Shown: positions 62,375 through 64,000 of the stretch, piece by piece
Position numbering within the stretch: the first letter of the stretch is position 1
Layout: the number at the start of each line of letters is the position of its first letter
Source of the DNA: Clostridia bacterium
GTDB taxonomy: Bacteria > Bacillota > Clostridia > Oscillospirales > CAG-272
Direction of reading: 5' to 3'
DNA length: 64,000 bases
Assembly (NCBI GenBank): GCA_017503865.1
Contig: JAFVSI010000044.1
Location: forward strand, 1-64,000
Notes under the pieces: generated by a model
Told to the model about the DNA's origin: nothing
Database searches by the model: none
What the model saw: the letters and a program-made list of their open reading frames with translations, nothing else
Made by a program: the position numbers and the translations under genes

Positions 62375-63274
62375 TTATTTTATATTTTGGGCTTCAAGAA
62401 TAATTCTGTTAAGTCTATGACTAAGACCTGATTTTGATATTGGGGGAGAGTGCATAAGTCCAAGCTCGACCATTGAAACCTCGGGGTTGTTAAGCCTGAG
62501 CAATGCAGTTACTCTTAACTCTTCGGGAAGGGAATCAAATTTGTGGGCTTCAATTAGCTTTTGTATCGCTTCTATATGATTGTGAGAAGCACTAACAGCT
62601 CTGTATATATTCTTTGCCAAACAGTTTGTAACCCTGTTTTCGTAATTTCTAATCTCTTTTTTTATTCCCATTTGAGAATAATCAAAGCTCGTTTTTACAA
62701 CACCGATATAGTATAAAATATCCGAGATAACTCCGTTATTCTTAATATATAGACCTATGCTGTTTTGACGGTTTGTTATTTTGGGGACAAATCCGAGCAT
62801 CGATAAAAATCTGTAAAATTTCGATGCAACCGATATGTTTTTTGGATCAAATGAAAACTCAAGATTGAAGGATTTGTTTGGATCGCTTATCTTTGCAGTC
62901 GATAAAAATACCCCTCTCAAAAAAGCTTGCTCACAAGCAGGACATTTGAATTCTGCCGCGTCTTGTATAATACCGTCAGGATTTGAATTAAGCTCTTCAA
63001 AAAAGTTCGAAATTGAATTCGATGAAAATGAAATAGCATAATACTTTTTTCCAGGTTTTAAAACAACGTATTTTTGAGGTCTGAGAGAATATATCTTTTG
63101 TAAAAGTTCTCTTGCGTTATCACTCACGTCTTCTAAAATATTTGAAAATTCAAACGATCTACCGTCAACGCGGACAGCATTTATCAAAAGTCCCAATAGA
63201 AAAGCTTTTTTACAACAATTCTTCTTAGTTTGAATATCAAGAAGTTCTCTTTTAATATCCTCTGAAAAAGACAT
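62375..63274 (-). CDS. whiA: DNA-binding regulator WhiA
   Basis: A 299-residue protein with two LAGLIDADG-like (enzymatically inactive) homing-endonuclease-type domains and a C-terminal helix-turn-helix (LGLMHSPPISKSGLSHRLNRI). The opening SFSEDIKRELLD and the KKAFLLGLLINAVR segment are typical. It controls sporulation/cell-division genes in actinobacteria; in Firmicutes it affects cell division and DNA segregation. The start is ATG 63274 after AAAGGTGA. It lies between murB and dnaE; the rapZ and yvcK genes usually upstream are not between them here. Confidence 0.94.
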   Translation of the reverse strand: MSFSEDIKRELLDIQTKKNCCKKAFLLGLLINAVRVDGRSFEFSNILEDVSDNARELLQKIYSLRPQKYVVLKPGKKYYAISFSSNSISNFFEELNSNPDGIIQDAAEFKCPACEQAFLRGVFLSTAKISDPNKSFNLEFSFDPKNISVASKFYRFLSMLGFVPKITNRQNSIGLYIKNNGVISDILYYIGVVKTSFDYSQMGIKKEIRNYENRVTNCLAKNIYRAVSASHNHIEAIQKLIEAHKFDSLPEELRVTALLRLNNPEVSMVELGLMHSPPISKSGLSHRLNRIILEAQNIK

Positions 63275-63289
63275 ATTTTCACCTTTCAA

Positions 63290-64000
63290 CTAAAATATAT
63301 ATTTGACCTCTCGCTCAAGCTTTACACCGTGTTTTTGATAAACGGTATCTTCGATATGCTTGGATAGCAAAAGAACGTCATTTGCAGTAGCACCGCCCTT
63401 GTTTACAATAAATCCTGCGTGCTTTGTCGATACTTCGGCACCGCCTATAGAATATCCTTTAAGATTGGCATCGTCGATTAGTTTAGCTGCGAAATACCCG
63501 TCGGGACGCTTAAAAAAGCTACCGCAGTTTGGATATTCAAGCGGCTGACTATTCCTTCGAGATTCAGTGTTTTTTGAAATTTTTTCTACAATTTCGTATT
63601 TATCAGCGTGCTGCAGCCTTATTGTCGTTGATAGAAAAACAAGTGACCGATCACACGCAAAAAGGCTATCACGGTAAGCAAATTTATGTTCTTCGCGTGA
63701 AATTACCTCGATTTTATACGTCTTAGTGTCATAGTATCTTGATGAAACAACAACACTTGCCATATCAGAGCCATATGCACCTGCGTTCATAATCATCGCT
63801 CCGCCAACTGTTCCAGGTATTCCGTGAGCAAACTCAAATCCGGATAGGGAATTCTCAAGTGCGAGTGAAGAAATTTTTACAAGTTTTGTACCTGTTTGTG
63901 CAGTAATATAACAATCGTCAAGCGTAACGTTATTTATCTTGTTTGTAAAAATAATTGCACCGTCAAAACCTTCGTCAGCAAATAAAACGTTTGAACCGTT
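63290..64000 (-). CDS. murB: UDP-N-acetylenolpyruvoylglucosamine reductase, 5' end outside window
   Basis: The last 236 residues of MurB, the NADPH/FAD enzyme that completes UDP-MurNAc for peptidoglycan. The frame stays open to the end of the window: NGSNVLFADEGFDG and FAHGIPGTVGGAMIMNAGAY are the FAD loops, YRDSLF the substrate region, and the C-terminal half has GSFFKRPDGYFAAKLID with the catalytic Ser and GGAEVSTKHAGFIVN. The gene start, and about 60 N-terminal residues, lie beyond 64000. It is transcribed into whiA 15 bp later. Confidence 0.95.
   Translation of the reverse strand, partial: NGSNVLFADEGFDGAIIFTNKINNVTLDDCYITAQTGTKLVKISSLALENSLSGFEFAHGIPGTVGGAMIMNAGAYGSDMASVVVSSRYYDTKTYKIEVISREEHKFAYRDSLFACDRSLVFLSTTIRLQHADKYEIVEKISKNTESRRNSQPLEYPNCGSFFKRPDGYFAAKLIDDANLKGYSIGGAEVSTKHAGFIVNKGGATANDVLLLSKHIEDTVYQKHGVKLEREVKYIF

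Noticed and set aside
1..64000. CRISPR arrays, prophage, integrase or transposase genes
   Set aside because: No spaced direct-repeat arrays and no such proteins were seen; the window is ordinary chromosomal backbone with small accessory loci.

Overview
The window reads as chromosomal DNA of a low-GC, Gram-positive member of the Clostridia, probably an anaerobe from an endospore-forming lineage. The basis is the presence of both a PolC-type and a DnaE-type replicative polymerase, the pyrH-frr-uppS-cdsA-dxr-rseP-ispG-polC gene order, a large Alu-type SRP RNA directly upstream of dnaX-ebfC-recR, sporulation-type proteins (SpoVB-like flippase, SpoIVFB-like protease, BofC-like domain protein, WhiA), biotin-dependent Na+ decarboxylase genes, and AT-rich intergenic DNA with consensus sigma-A promoters. 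There is no rRNA, so the genus cannot be fixed. I saw no phage, plasmid, transposase or CRISPR array.

Layout. 0.1-3.3 kb: a metal-efflux operon (separate HMA metallochaperone, P1B-type ATPase, ArsR/SmtB repressor, TraX-like membrane protein) behind a strong promoter with an inverted-repeat operator. 3.3-9.2 kb: a structured repeat, a ParB-like protein, a polysaccharide deacetylase, a CPBP protease, biotin ligase and a polar amino-acid ABC importer whose binding protein has its lobes in swapped order. 9.3-26.8 kb: phosphohexomutase, then the pyrH-to-polC housekeeping cluster and uvrB-uvrA. 26.9-29.5 kb: a second amino-acid ABC importer of normal architecture. 29.6-34.8 kb: a five-gene biotin-dependent decarboxylase/transcarboxylase set (12S-like and 5S-like carboxyltransferases, OadG-like subunit, biotin carrier, Na+-pumping OadB). 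34.8-40.5 kb: SpoVB-like flippase and potABCD polyamine importer. 40.7-42.6 kb: M50 protease, tRNA-Leu(GAG), CDF metal exporter. 42.7-46.9 kb: sugar cluster (intracellular glycosidase, AraC regulator, fucose/arabinose-isomerase-like enzyme). 47-52.8 kb: lipoprotein plus membrane-bound XRE/zinc-ribbon regulator, an unassigned structured small RNA or leader, an FAD oxidoreductase, a DUF11-repeat protein, tRNA-Leu(CAG) and a flavodoxin. 52.9-55.9 kb: SRP RNA, dnaX, ebfC, recR. 55.9-64 kb (mostly minus strand): class A PBP, BofC-like protein, dnaE, whiA and a murB that runs off the end.

The biotin ligase near 6 kb could charge the biotin carrier near 31.7 kb. Most operons are cleanly delimited by intrinsic terminators, several shared by convergent genes. 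The items most worth a second look are the circularly permuted substrate-binding protein (8297-9148), the structured RNA with its own promoter and terminator (49572-49763), two promoters whose -35 box sits in the loop of a hairpin downstream of the preceding gene (4118-4159 and 6743-6786), and the mixed 12S/5S/Na+-pump carboxylase cluster.
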